From the NCBI GenBank assembly GCA_950295325.1, contig OX485804.1, positions 37,572,001 to 37,636,000 of the forward strand: DNA of 64,000 nt, read 5' to 3'. Below, piece after piece: positions 1-11,133 of the stretch. The DNA is from Polytrichum commune (Eukaryota > Streptophyta > Polytrichopsida > Polytrichales > Polytrichaceae). Position numbers and translations under genes: made by a program. How positions within the stretch are numbered: position 1 is the stretch's first letter; the number at the start of each line of letters is the position of its first letter. The notes under the pieces were generated by a model. That model made no database searches, was not told the origin of the DNA, and saw nothing but the letters and a program-made list of their open reading frames with translations.

Positions 1-1
1 G

Positions 2-1967
2 AACGTTGTGCGTATCATATACGGATCCGGAGACCCAAAGATACCCATGGAAGGCCGCGAGCGAACGTGTTATTTCCATTGGGCGCAATCCCTACAAAAA
101 CACACCAAACAATACATCGTGCACGAATTGCAAGATCAACACAAGAAATTGTGTATGCAGTACAAAGATGCACAGTCTGTGGCAGAGGCTGAAACACGTT
201 ATTTGGCAATCAAAGCCTGGTGGACATCTTCGGGTACCACCTCTGACGCAGGCCTCCACCATTTGAACCATTGGCTTGCGTTTTGGCATTTCCGATACAG
301 GCAGTGGGGTGGTTTCATGGAACTGGTAAGTATACACTCTTTCATTCAAATTATTCAATTCTTTAAGTTTGCATTTTTTTCTCTGCGTCTAATGTAGTAT
401 CTAACAATATTAAATCTTTTGCTTTTAAATGGCATGGCCCACCACGACTCCTCCTTGCTCACTTGAGTTTCCGAACATTTCTTAACCAGTTGCCTTCGTA
501 CAGGAGAAGAAACTTTCTCCGGATGAACTAGCTGAAATGCCCTCTTGCAACCTTGCTGAGACCGTTCACAACAAATGGTTGCAAGCATCCGGCAATAGGG
601 GTGGCGATCTCTACGTAGCAGCCGTCGACGATTACGTTAGAGCATTCCTGCAAGTGGTGGGGTACTATCAATACCTCAAAGGTGGAGCGGCAGGCTCTGG
701 ACCCTCGAGAGAAGAACTTCGACTTCGGACAGCCCAACGCCGAGCTCACCGAACCGGGGATCCGACTACCCTGAACGCAGCCGTCTTGAACATGCCCGGA
801 GCCGAAGATTTCTGTACTCGAGATGCACACCTCGAAGGAGCTGAGGTTTTTGGGTCAAGGAAACGGAAGCCGGATCTTCCCCTTGGCGCTGAAGAAGAAA
901 CTCATAGGCCAGACACTGTTAATTTTTCACGTCCTCGAGTGGGTCGGAGGGTGACACGTGCTCGTGCTCAAAATTTGAGTACCATCCAGGAGGAAGTTCA
1001 AGTGGAAGTGGAACGCCCAACACAGCCCCCTGCCTCAACTGGCATAGATATTGGACGGGTGACGGCCGTGGAGGAGACTCGTGTGAATGAGAAGCTATGG
1101 CACATTGCCCGACTTAATAAGGTTTCTGCGAAGGCTTGTTGGGCGCAGATGGCTGTCACTCGAAAGAAGTGTACATCCCGTATCGTCCAAAACGGGAAGA
1201 GCACCCCAGCTCCCACATACACTGGCCTTTGGACCCACCCTCAAAAAGGTAACCAGAAGGTGGTGGAGCAGTTTTTTTTCTGTGCTGACGATATTGAGAG
1301 GTGTGTGAAGGGGCATCGTCGACGATGGATAGAGCCATTTTCGGATTACGAGGAACGACCTCCCATCCCGTCGGTTTGGCCTGTGAAGATAGGGACCAAT
1401 CTCACACGTTCCGAGATTGAGGCGTTGGAGAATGCGGGATTTCAACTTCCCCAAAAGCAAAGCGTTCCTATGAGCCGCACGTTCAACAATGTAGCACTGC
1501 CACCGGATCTGTCACAGGTTCCAATGCCAGATAATGCGGACGTTTATCCAAAAACACGAAAGTCAAAGAACATGCGCCACTCAATCACTTGTGCCAGTTC
1601 GAAGCACATGCAGAACATTGATTCCGCTAGAGCAATGAAGGCAAGTATTCTGAAGGTAGTAATGATACCTCAACCCGGTTTTGGATGCGTTGTAACTTTC
1701 CAATCTAAACCAGCTCCCACGGAGTCAGTTTACCATCTCTCAATCAGTGCCTACCCAGACTGCAATTGCCCGGCATTCAAAGAGACAATGGCTAAGCTGG
1801 GTAGACGCGGGTGTCCATTCCGACCTTGTAAGCATCTTTACTATCTCTACGTACAAGTCTGCAAACTAGAGGCCGACCATGACCTCTTCATGCATGTGCC
1901 TACCCTCAGTTTCAAGGAGGTGAAAACAATTCTTGAAAGGGGGATCTTAGCCCATGCTACAGTTTAA
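2..1967 (+). CDS. SWIM zinc-finger transposase-like protein, 5' partial
   Basis: Two exons are visible: 2-325 (5' end missing) and 504-1967. The intron at 326-503 has a GTAAGT donor and a TACAG acceptor and is phase 0. About 108 plus 487 residues are open with no stop. Near the C terminus, after a PDCNCPAF block, there is a C-x-C...C-K-H pattern (last part FRPCKHLYY) typical of SWIM zinc fingers, which occur at the C terminus of MULE-type transposases. The gene at 26384-30167 has the same protein order, the same intron position and the same terminal SWIM motif. I infer it is the transposase of the surrounding element. A domesticated SWIM protein is the alternative, but the flanking element terminus argues against that. 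The frame is clean, unlike the second copy, so this family may include functional members. Confidence 0.65.
326..503 (+). other. Intron of the SWIM transposase, position shared with the copy at 28525-28758
   Basis: The donor is CTG|GTAAGT and the acceptor TACAG|GAG. The exons on both sides (ending MEL, then ...LAEMPSCNLAETVHNKW) match those around the intron in the second copy, so the intron is ancestral to this transposon family. Confidence 0.75.
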
Positions 1968-2421
1968 ATTCAGCAGATTCATTTATTAGTCTCATATATA
2001 TGTTCTTTTTCATAAACGTGTATGACACACGTCACTCTATGTATTTTCACAATTTAGTGAATACGTATATATAAATATATATTATTTGTTCGCTATGTTA
2101 AATTTATGAATCACTTGTACTTGTCCTTCACTTGTGTTGATCCGTGAACATGTGTCCTTTTAGTTCTATTCAATGAAGTCTTCTATTTCCTCCAAAACTC
2201 GGTCACAGATAAATTTATTCCATGTCAAGCCCATTTTGCACGGTTATGGGTACTGAATTCCACGGTCATAAGACTATAATATTCGAATATTATGAGGAAT
2301 ATACGTTTTCCAAAATAACTTTTCTATTTTTGGACAAAAGAATTACTAAAAATAATTCCTCTCCGCTCAAAATTCAGAAAATGTACGCTCTGCGCTCTAC
2401 GCTCATGCCCTAGCAACGCTC

Positions 2422-2809
2422 CCCTCAAAGACAACAACTCACAAACAAAGACATATATCTCACATACATTGATTTTTGCAAAGCATTCGTATCAATAGAC
2501 CACATCGGATTCATAGCTTTCATGGAAGACCTGGGATACCCCCAAGATGTCATAAAATTGATAGAAACATATAAAAGATGTCAAAAATCAACCTAAACAA
2601 CAACACCCAGTTTTTTGAAAAACCACCCGGATACCAAAATATTTATGCGCGGAACTCAAAGATATCCTTATTGCAATAAAAACCATCCAAACCACCCAAA
2701 CAAACACATGCATATTTACAAATAGACTTAACAACGCATCCCTTATAAACAATTGTACATGACACCCATTCACACAACAACATCACCTTGACAAACTACT
2801 AATAGCAAC
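2422..2809 (+). pseudogene. LINE A fragment 1: reverse transcriptase motif A and start of RNase H
   Basis: On the plus strand, 2427-2600 reads a degenerate RT palm with YIDFCKAFVSIDH, the motif A aspartate block of LINE reverse transcriptases. It matches YIDFKSAFGSLDH of LINE B. Further on, 2648-2809 reads a decayed RNase H start (AELKDILIAIKTI, then IFTNRLN) with one stop. The frame continues after the LINE B insertion at 11134. The 5' part is missing. This is the oldest layer of the LINE nest. Confidence 0.65.
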
Positions 2810-2823
2810 TATAATAAACCAAA

Positions 2824-4522
2824 AGAAGAAGAAGAAAGAAGAAACTTTGATCCCCAAAGGGGACCGACGTGAATGAAGTGTCTGTTCGTTCCACCCCTAG
2901 TCCTATGTCCACGGGACATAGGAATAGAAGTAAAGAACTACTTCCCCCTTTCGAGAGTAGACACTATAGTCACAAGTAACCAATAACAAATAGAAACCGG
3001 TACCAAATAGAAGCCAGTAACAAATAAAAATAGTACAAATAAGGTTTAATTAATATAGGGTTTGTTTTGTGCAGGGTTTAGATGTCAGACCATGGTCTCA
3101 TTGTTGTGTGGAGAGGGTGTTTTTCATAATACAACTTTTGAGTCATCTAGGGGGGGTCTTGTATTTGTGGTAGAGGTTGGTGATTTTCTAGTCTTCTTTT
3201 GTGGAGGAGGATGGACATGGCGTATTGTATTGCAATGGTATTGATGTTTTTAAAGGTATTTTGGATGGATGGCATAGGTAGTTTAAATTTGTCTTCAAGT
3301 AGTTTCATTGATGGAATGTGTGTTGCGGCCACGGGTAGGTCACTTAGTGCATTTTAAAAACGACGTGCGGCATAATATAGAGAGGGTTAAAATCATTTGA
3401 AATAAAAATTATAAAGGAATTCCAAATAATGAAGGGCCCATTAAATGTAGACAATCCCATTATAAGTAAGTTAGATGGACATAAAATGTGGGCCATTATT
3501 TTTTTGTAAAATTAATATAGGGGCTGAAGATAAGGATCCTAGAAGGTATGTTTAGTATGTTTGCTATGGTCTCCTATGTGTTTTCTTCATAACTTTGTTT
3601 GCAATGATATTACTGTTTGCACCTTTCTTTGTTTCCATGGTTTCCCTTAACACTCGTCAATGTGTTAGGAAGTAGATTAGCTTTTATTACTTAAAAGGAA
3701 TATAGAGTACAAAAAGTTACAGTGACTTGGACAAAATAAGTAATGGAAGGGTGCAAACAAATGGGCCATTTTTGAAATTTAAGTAATTATAGGGGGGCTT
3801 TAATTCAGCCCTTGAAGGTAAATAGCCCCAAAACAAAAAAAACCCAGCCGCACGTGGTGCACAAAAATGCCTTAGAGTGACCTACCCGTGGTTGCGGCTT
3901 TGGCACCTGCTGTAATAACAATGAGCGGATCTATTTTCCAGCCTAGAGCAGCAATGTTTTCTATCAGTGGCTTGTACTTGTTAGCTTTAGCTTCTAGTGT
4001 TTATGGTGAAAATCTATCATTACAATACGTGAATTCAATGAATTGTATGGTAAGAGTTTGGTCTATATTTGGGGGAGGTTCATTTTGATATGGTAACCCT
4101 TTAACGCAAAGAATGTCAGGTCAAAATCCGTGAGTTACAATGGCATCTTTGGGTTCCACATGTGCAGGGTAAGAGCCAATTAGGGACGGTGTTTGCTTGG
4201 GGGGTGTCATTAAAGGTACCAGCGTTCATGAGAGTGTAGCATCGGGATTTTTCGGAAGAGATTAGTAATTTTCTGATTTCCCATACTGCTTTGTTATGTC
4301 TTTTGACGTGTAGTGAGTGTATATGTTGTTGCCTACATGTGAGTAGTACATGTAGCCATGTATCAGGTTCGTATGAATTACAAATAGGACATGTAATGGT
4401 GGGGAATCTTTGTCTACCAAAGAAGGTTTGTTTTATGGCTTGTTTCATGTAAGTTCTGGTGCGAAATTTGATAAGGCATGATTTTTGCTTGTCCGTAATA
4501 GTAGGGTTATTCCAAAATTCAT
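2824..4522 (-). mobile_element. LINE C: 5'-truncated LINE 3' end with 14-bp TSD
   Basis: The minus strand encodes only the C-terminal region of the LINE ORF. It starts at NEFWNNPTITDKQK and includes the Cys/His block CPICNSYEPDTWLHVLLTC and the CTCGTQRCHCNS block (4116-4522). It continues to IPSMK...SILLHKRRLENHQ (3150-3321). A 3' untranslated region with CACTATAGTG-like words follows, ending in a (TTC)n tail seen as GAAGAAGAAG at 2824-2845. The perfect 14-bp TSD TATAATAAACCAAA lies at 2810-2823 and 4523-4536. The copy is interrupted at 3330-3890 by a hAT-like element. Several stops and frame breaks make it non-functional. Confidence 0.85.
3330..3890. mobile_element. hAT-like non-autonomous element (MITE), 561 bp, 8-bp TSD
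   Basis: The left end reads CACGGGTAGGTCACTTAG. The right end, reverse-complemented, reads CACGGGTAGGTCACTCTAAG, and the similarity extends imperfectly inward for about 45 bp. Flanks are a perfect 8-bp duplication GTTGCGGC at 3322-3329 and 3891-3898. Removing the insert and one TSD restores the LINE C reading frame across the junction (AGAKAATHIPSMK), which aligns with AGARATTHIPSMK in LINE D. An 8-bp TSD is characteristic of the hAT superfamily. There is no transposase inside, so mobility must have been supplied in trans. Confidence 0.85.
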
Positions 4523-4795
4523 TATAATAAACCAAATCTATTGGATAGATAGATTGATAGATAGAAACTCCGGTCCCTATTTAAAGGGGCCAACGTGAAT
4601 GAAGTGTCCGTTCGTATTGTCAAATGACCCGATGCCCACCAGACAAGGGGAAATTTGGACAATACTACTCTCCCCTTCCGGGGATGGACACTATAGTAAC
4701 CGTAAAACAAAATAAAGGTAACCCTCCTTAGTTGTTTAGCATGTAGTTGCGTCAATGTTATAGTATAAGTTGTAATTTGTTGTGTTTGGTGGACG

Positions 4796-5040
4796 CCAAG
4801 TCATGTTTCCTTGGTTGATTGAGGGAGGATGTTTAACTACATGTAGACGGTCTGGGTTCGATTCCCGTTGAGTCCGTATGAGCGTTTAGTGTGTTATACA
4901 TGACTTGGTGCTGCTAGTGATTTAAAGGCAGGAAAATTGTACCAACCAGCCGGTTCCTACCCATCTTCCTGAGCTATTGGAGTTTATATTGTTCAATAAA
5001 TAAAGGACTACTTTATGATCCTTCTCTTATTCTTGTTATT
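4796..5040 (+). other. tRNA-like block (candidate SINE head) inside the LINE B 3' untranslated region
   Basis: GGTTCGATTCCC at about 4856 is a perfect RNA polymerase III B-box, preceded about 40 bp upstream by an A-box-like TTGGTTGATTGAGG. LINE B carries roughly 200 bp more than LINE D between the ORF end and the shared ACTTGGCG word, so this block looks inserted. I found no clear TSD. The anticodon stem is poor, so it is not a convincing tRNA gene. The word CCAAGTCATG near its start recurs inverted at about 4905. Confidence 0.4.
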
Positions 5041-5067
5041 CTTGTTTGTTTGTTTATTCATTTATTA

Positions 5068-6003
5068 TTATGTTGGTATTGCTTGGTTATTTTCAATTCG
5101 TCTTTTATGTAGAAGGATTGAACTAGCATATTGTATGACAATGGTGTTTATTTCTTTGAATGAATGGTTTATAGAATTTTGAGATAGTTTAAATGTTTGT
5201 TCAAGTTGTTTCATTGACGGGGTGCATGTGGTTCCTCTAGCTCCAGCCGAGATGACTATAAGTGAGTCTACTTTCCAGCCTTGTTGAGTGATGTCATTAA
5301 TTAGTGGTTGATATTTTTGAATTTTATTGTCAATTGTATCTTGCGGGAATCTGTCGTTTGTGTATGTGAATTCAATAAATTGTACTGTGAGGTTGTCTGT
5401 TGGGTGTGGTGGTGGGGTGCTTTGGTGTGGGAGTTCTTTGATACATAGGAGGTCGGGTTTAAATCGTGCGTTGCAGTGACATCTTTGTTGTTCACATGTA
5501 CATGGTAGGAGCCATGTGGGGACTGTATTCTCTTGTGGGTTGTTGTCGAATGTCCCTGCATTCATGAGGATGTAGCATCTTGATTTTTGCGATGATAGGA
5601 TTAGTTTTCTTAGTTCCCATACTGTTTTGTTATGTTTTTTGGTTCTTAGGGCATGTATATGGTGTTGATTGCATTTTAACAGTACATGTAGCCATGTATC
5701 TGCATCAGAGGAGTTACAGATTGGGCATGTGATAGATGGGAATCTTTCTATGCCAAAAAATAGTTGTTTTCTGGCGTTGCCCATATATTGTCCAGTTCGG
5801 AATTTTAGTATGCATGTTTTTTGTGAGTCTGATATTATAGGGTTAGACCATAAATTATTAGATATTTCATTATCAATGTCAGAGTTCATTGTCCATTTGC
5901 TAATGTTAGGGAATTGTTCTGACATGGTTTTTAGATTGTTAACTCGGTCGTGTTTAGTTAGGTATGTTTCGAAGCATCTAACAGGGCCTTTGTCAGGTCG
6001 CAT
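5068..6003 (-). pseudogene. LINE B C-terminal Cys/His-rich domain
   Basis: An open stretch of 311 codons (start codon not meaningful) begins RPDKGPVR. It contains CPICNSSDADTWLHVLLKC with a following H-x-x-H, a zinc-ribbon-like arrangement also present in LINEs A, C and D. A second cluster, CTCEQQRCHCN, follows. The tail IQYASSILLHKRRIEN is the most conserved C terminus among the copies. Its role is unknown; template RNA or DNA binding is an inference from the Cys/His pattern. It is one frame off the upstream RNase H segment, so a frameshift separates them. Confidence 0.7.
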
Positions 6004-6005
6004 GT

Positions 6006-6500
6006 TTAGTCCAGGCCAGGTGTCATTTTGGAAGTAGTATGGTGTGGTGTGTGCAAATTCGTATGATTTGGCAACGAATCTGTATTTTTTTTGGCGCCTT
6101 GTTTTGCTAATTGGTATGCTTGCTCATTTCCATCAATGTTTGTGTGTGCTTTTACCTTATATATCGTAGTGGGTTGCGTTCGGCTTTTTAGCATTTCTAC
6201 TATAGATGTTAATATAATTTTGTCAGCAGGGTTGTTATGGTGGGTAGGGTGTTTTATTTGTGTGTTAAGTATATATAGACAATTGAGGCAGTCTGTGAAT
6301 ATGTGTGCTGGTTCATTTGTGTATTTGGTAGTAATTAATCTGAGTGTTTTGTGTATGGCCATTAAGCTCGGCCCTAAAGCTGGTTTGTAGGCCAGACAGT
6401 TTTTCTGATATACGCATTTCTGCTTTTGTTGGGTTGTAAATTCCATAGCCAACTTTTTCTTTCTTCCAATGTCTGTCATTTGCTTGTATGGGTGGGACAA
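6006..6500 (-). pseudogene. LINE B RNase H domain
   Basis: The reading includes IFTDCLNCLYIL, with the conserved RNase H aspartate, and KVKAHTNIDGNEQAYQLAK, the C-terminal RNase H block normally reading H...GNE.AD.LAK. The terminal aspartate of that motif is a tyrosine here, so catalysis would probably be lost even without the frameshifts. RNase H encoded downstream of RT is typical of several plant LINE groups. LINE A keeps GNEISSTLVDKEAQ at the same place. Confidence 0.65.
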
Positions 6501-8890
6501 ACGATCTGTCTGTATAGTAGCTGTATTGTGATGGGAATTTTAATATCGTGTTTTTTTGAAGTTTGGTAATGGTGGTGTGTTTGTGGTTGATATGGGGTGG
6601 GTAGAGTAATTTATTTCATTTAGCGTTTTTGTTTACTGGAGCATTGCGAGGTATGAGTGGGCCTTTTGTATGTGGTATTGTGTTATTTGTAGATTTACGA
6701 TTGTTGTTTTAATTGTCTCTATTTGGTTGGGTGTGTCAATGTTGTGGTTTTGGTGGTGGATATAGAAGATGTGTATTGCTAATGGTTCTATCCGAGGTTT
6801 GTTTATGTTTTGGGGGGTTGTTGGTTCGTCATATGTAATGGTGTTGGCACTGAAATAAGCTAACACATGTGTGTCCGGGAATAGTCCGGTGTGTGGTGAG
6901 TAGTTTTAGTACCAATTAATGTCTAGTGTGATGTTGTTTGGGTCATTTTTGGCTGCTAGTCTTGCCCAGTGTATTGCTTGTTGGGTTGTTTTTTCATTAT
7001 GTGGATGGGCATACCTAATTTCATTCAATTTATATTGGAATGCAGTGCCTAGTGATCCGAAGACTTTGTCTCTTGCAAATGGGGAATAAAATTTAGTAAT
7101 ATGTGTAGAACATGTTACTGATGAGGAGAAATATGAGTATGTGATGTTGAATGTTTTGGTGATGGAATCAAGGAGATTTTCAGGGAGAGTGTGTTGTGAT
7201 GCTTTTAGTGGGTATTTTTTCGGGTTTTTAGAGTTATATCTTTGGTAGAGCCATACTACTTCTGTTTCAAATGATTGTGGGGGAGGTACTAGACCGTGTG
7301 TGTTATATTTGTTTTTGTTGTATTGTTGCCATAGCCATTTTAGTCTTGTAGTTGGAATGGCAATGAGGTGTCTTCCGGTGTCTTCATATATATATGTGTT
7401 AATTCATTTTGTGTTTGTATAGTATTTTCAACAGTGACAATGTCTTTTTATGGGTTGCATTCTATTACTGATATTTGAATGTATGGTATTATCGTAGGTG
7501 GTGGTATAAATCTTGGATTTTTGGCTTGTATAGGGGCTAGGTGTGTTTGTACAATGTTTTTATAATAGTTGTGTTGATATCTTGTGTAGTATTCTTTTAG
7601 CAGTTTGATATTGTGTTCGATTACTAGGGGTTGGTTTAGTGGGAAGAGTTCGCATTGTGGCAGCTATTTGTTATATGTGGTGTTGTTTTGGAGTGACCAT
7701 TGGCATAGGTATGTGTTAAATTTTTTGGTTATTTTATACTTATATTTGGTTTCGTTTGATTTGTGGTTCAATATAATGTGGATGGGAAATCTGAGTGGGT
7801 TATTTTTTATGTTGGGGGGTGGATTGGGTTGTTGGGGTTGTTGTGGTAGTGGTGGGTGTAAGGGGTTTTCTTGCACTCTGGGTGTTAGTTCTCTATTTTC
7901 TAATATATATCTTGCTTTGAGTGTGCGGGCTTGTGGGTGTCTGGTGCATGAATTTGGACAATTTTGGTTGCAACTTTGTTGACAAAAAAATTGTTCCGCT
8001 ATACGTAGTGCAGTTTTTTCGAGTTTTGTCGGTGTTTTATAATATATTTGGAAGTCTTTTGGTGACATTAAGTTTGTGCATTGGGGAGGAAGATGTGTTT
8101 TAGTTTTTGTATGTTGTGATTTAGGAGTTTATGGAGTAGTTTTAGGGATAAGTCGGGGTTTAGTTGTGGTAGTTCGGTTGTGGCTTGTGTTCTCCATTCA
8201 TGTTCTAGTTCTGTTGTGTGGAGTTGAAAGTTTGCTTCTATGCTTTTGAGGTGACCTCCTCCTTCTTTTTTCATTAGAAATAATGTTCGTGTTGTATGTG
8301 ATCTTATACAGTTTTGGTATTTGATTCTTTGTATGTCCTCTGCGTCACCGTGTTTGGCTAGTATATGTTGTATGAGCCCTTTATATATTATTCCTAATCT
8401 TCCGGGGTCATTTAGTGCGTTTCTAAGTTGTTCACTAATACATCTTAGGTGGGCATTTTTTAATGAGAATGCTTCTAGTCCAAATAGGTCATGTGGTAGT
8501 TGGGTTATTACATTTGCTATACATTTGGGTAGACCACAGATTATTTTTTGGATTCCAATTATTTATTTGTCTAATTTTTTGATGGTTGGTAATGAGTATG
8601 GGACTGCGTTGAAGCTATAGGCTATAACAGCTCTGATGATGGTAACCACCATGCTTACTTTTTGTTTGATTGTAGCTGGGCATTTTATTAGTTCTTTACA
8701 TTGGTTTATTATTTTGGCCAACGTGATGTATGTTTGGAGCTTCCATTTTAATGAGGGTACTAGTTGTATGCCTAAATAGACATAGGGTTAGTTTTGGTGT
8801 AAGATAGGTAGTGGTTGGTGCCTGTAGTTGATGTTTTGGGCTAGGATTTTGGCTTTGAATGTTCCTGGTTTTATTTTTGATTTATTTGGG
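6501..8890 (-). pseudogene. LINE B RT thumb/linker region, broken
   Basis: Minus-strand reading frames, interrupted by stops, run between the RT and RNase H domains. They include a Pro/Asn-rich stretch at 7664-8068 with a Cys cluster (CQQSCNQNCPNSC), and a block at about 7000-7280 (SYFSSSVTCSTHITKFYSPFA) that recurs in the LINE fragment at 33716-35080. No separate gene is present. Confidence 0.6.
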
Positions 8891-9669
8891 CATCCTGTGA
8901 TGGCACATTTTGGCACTCCTAAATCCATTCCGGCCCAATCACAGTATTTGTCTAATTTGCTTAGTTGTGTTTGTATTGATTGAAGATTGCTTGTGATAGC
9001 AGCCAGATCGTCTGCGTCTGCTGCCGAGCTGATTGTTAGTTTGGACGTACCAAATGTGTATCCATGTTTTCCTCTTTGTAGCCACCTTAGTAGAGGTTCT
9101 AGGAATAGTAGAAAGAGCTATGGGCTGAGTGTGTGGCCTTGTATTGTGCCTCTTTGTATTAGTATAGGTTTTGTTTTTCCGAAGTGTTCACCGGTGAATA
9201 TGGTATTGGAGTTTGAATAAATGTTTCCTATTAGGGTCACCGCATCTTCTGGGTATCCTAAGTCTTTTGTTATTGCTAACAGCCTTGCGTGATCCAGAGA
9301 ACCGAAGGCACTTTTGAAGTCAATATATAATAGGTATATATCTTGGTTTGTAAATCTTGCATCTTCTAGTGCTGCTATGAGGAGTTGGAGTTGTCTGGAC
9401 GTGCTTCTTTTTGCTCTAAATCCTTCTTGATTGTCGTGTAGGATTTGGTGTTTTTCCCCGTATGCTGATAATATGAATGTTAGGGTACTTGTACAGAATT
9501 TGTATATTGTGTTTGCAAGTGCAATGGGTCTATGGTTTGATAATTTTGAGGGGTCTCCTTTCTTATATAAGAGTATGGTTAAGCTTATTTTCCATGATGT
9601 TGAAATTTGTTTTTGTTTGTGACAGTGGAAAAAGAATAGGAAGAGTAGTTTGTGGAAGCTTTCGGACAT
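8890..9669 (-). pseudogene. LINE B reverse transcriptase
   Basis: On the minus strand the fingers read SLTILLYKKGDPSKLSNHRPIAL. Palm motif A reads YIDFKSAFGSLDH, followed by RGTIQGHTLSP (motif B). After an in-frame stop, SSAADADDLAAI gives the catalytic double aspartate (motif C), at about 8990-9035. These are the diagnostic motifs of non-LTR reverse transcriptases. QEGFRAKRSTSRQ between fingers and palm is also typical. The stop after LSP means this copy cannot make the full enzyme. Confidence 0.85.
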
Positions 9670-10353
9670 ATTCTTAATGATTATATTGGGAATTTTATCG
9701 GGGCCTGGTATTATGTTGTTTGCTAGGTTTTTAACGCAAATGTCGTATGTTTCTCTGTCAAAGTATTCATGTAGTGGAGTTTGTGGGATTCATCTCTTGT
9801 CGATGACAAATCCATCTAGGTCATGCCAGGAGTATTGTCTTACATCGCATGTACAGTATGGTGGGTGTTCCGGTTGGTGATAACATGTTGGTACTGTGGG
9901 TCTGTTGCTAATGGATTGTTGTTTGTGAATTTCGTTGGCTATGTCTACCGGGTCTGTAAGTATGTTGTTGTGTTCATCTGTAATGCAGTCTTGGTTTTTG
10001 AAGACTCTTTTGTTAATTTTCTTTGGATTTTTTTATATAATTGTCTGTATTTGGTTATGATTTTTTTTATGCATTCTTGGATGTATTTTGTGGTAATTTT
10101 TCGGGAGTATATATTTGCAGTTTTGGCTCTTTGGGCTAGTGTTTTTATCCATTCTTGTTGGCTAGGTTCTTTATTTGGGGGGTGGAATAACGACTTGAGT
10201 ATGATTACGTAGTTCTTCTATTATTGGGTATGTTGACCAGTTTGGTGAGTTCTTTATGCGGTAGATTGCTTTCCTAATTAAATGGTAGGTGGAGAGATGT
10301 TTTTTCCATTTTGTTTGTAGTTTTCTTGGTAGAAAGCCTCTTTGTTGTGATGT

Positions 10354-11118
10354 TCAGTTTGTGAGGTCTGGGAGGGGTGGTGCGCTACACGTGTCTTGGA
10401 TTTTTTCATAAATTTGTTGAATTAGGTGGTCTAACTTAGTGCAAGATGTTTGCCATTGTACAGTTGTTATTTGGTTGTTATTTAATATGTTTGTGAGTTC
10501 GTTTATTTGGAGTGCGTTTTCTTCGAAAAATTTTGTTTTGAATATTTCGATATTTGCTTGTGGAATGGGGTTTAGTAACCTTGGTGGTTTGTTTGTGGTT
10601 GGTGGCATACAACGGGCTAGTAGTGTATTTGGTGGTATATGTAGTGTTACTGGGGAGTGGTCTGAGTTTAGATTATGGTCATTATTTGTGGTTGATGAGT
10701 ATAGAGCATTATTGGGTGTTTTAATGTAATATCCATCTATTAAGCTAGTTTGGTTGTAGTCTTGACTCCCTTGTCTAGAGTATGAGCTATTCGTGGGGAT
10801 ATATGTGAGTTGGAGGTTGTTCGTAAATGTATGCCATTCTATATCTTCAACTTGTGGTGGTGTTGTTACGTATTCATTTTGTCGTCCAATTAGGGCTATA
10901 TCTCTGTTAAAGTCTCTGCATAGGATGAGTGTGTGGTTTGGGTGGTTAGTGTTTTGTTGTGTGATGTTTTGTTGTATTATTGGTATAAGTCGTTTGTCCT
11001 CTACGTGTGATGGCATGTAGATGTGTATTATTAACCATGGTTATAGGGGTTGGTTGTTTATTTTTATTATTTGTAAATATGGTGATATTGCAGCTGGAGT
11101 GGGGATTTTCGTGATGTT
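10354..11118 (-). pseudogene. LINE B apurinic-type endonuclease domain, N-terminally truncated
   Basis: The domain starts inside the protein at NITKIPTPAAISPYLQ. It then shows IIHIYMPSHVED, a CRDFNRDI block (usually GDFN), LIDGYYI and NSDHSPVTLHI. The last is the catalytic SDH signature of the endonuclease/exonuclease/phosphatase fold used by LINEs for target-primed reverse transcription. The missing N terminus fits 5' truncation at insertion, because the TSD begins immediately beyond it. Confidence 0.8.
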
Positions 11119-11133
11119 ACCAAATCTATTGGA

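Larger units (their letters stand above)
1..2421 (+). mobile_element. Right half of a DNA transposon with SWIM transposase (element 1, truncated by window edge)
   Basis: The segment holds the 3' part of a transposase-like gene, about 450 bp of AT-rich trailer, and a terminal sequence near 2385-2421. Read on the minus strand, that terminus gives GTTGCTAgggcATGAGC followed by repeated GAGC words. This matches the ends of the complete 12-kb element at 19004-31029, whose left end reads CAGGGTTGCTAAAG...TGAGC. The left end and the TSD lie outside the window, so cargo content is unknown. The right end abuts LINE A. Membership of the same family as element 2 is supported by the shared transposase and the terminus, but sequence divergence shows the two are not recent copies. 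Confidence 0.6.
4546..11118 (-). mobile_element. LINE B: near-complete but decayed LINE (endonuclease-RT-RNase H-Cys block), 15-bp TSD
   Basis: The element reads right to left. An apurinic-endonuclease-like domain lies at 10354-11118 (truncated at its start), reverse transcriptase at about 8900-9669, a linker at 6600-8300, RNase H at 6006-6500 and a Cys/His-rich C-terminal domain at 5068-6003. The 3' untranslated region ends in a (TCTA)n-like tail at 4546-4563. The perfect 15-bp TSD ACCAAATCTATTGGA lies at 4531-4545 and 11119-11133. It inserted into the RNase H part of LINE A. Multiple frameshifts and stops (for example after LSP of RT motif B) show it is dead. A tRNA-like block sits in its 3' untranslated region near 4800-5040. 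Confidence 0.88.

Noticed and set aside
4796-4880. Functional tRNA gene
   Set aside because: The B-box is perfect but the acceptor and anticodon stems do not pair convincingly.
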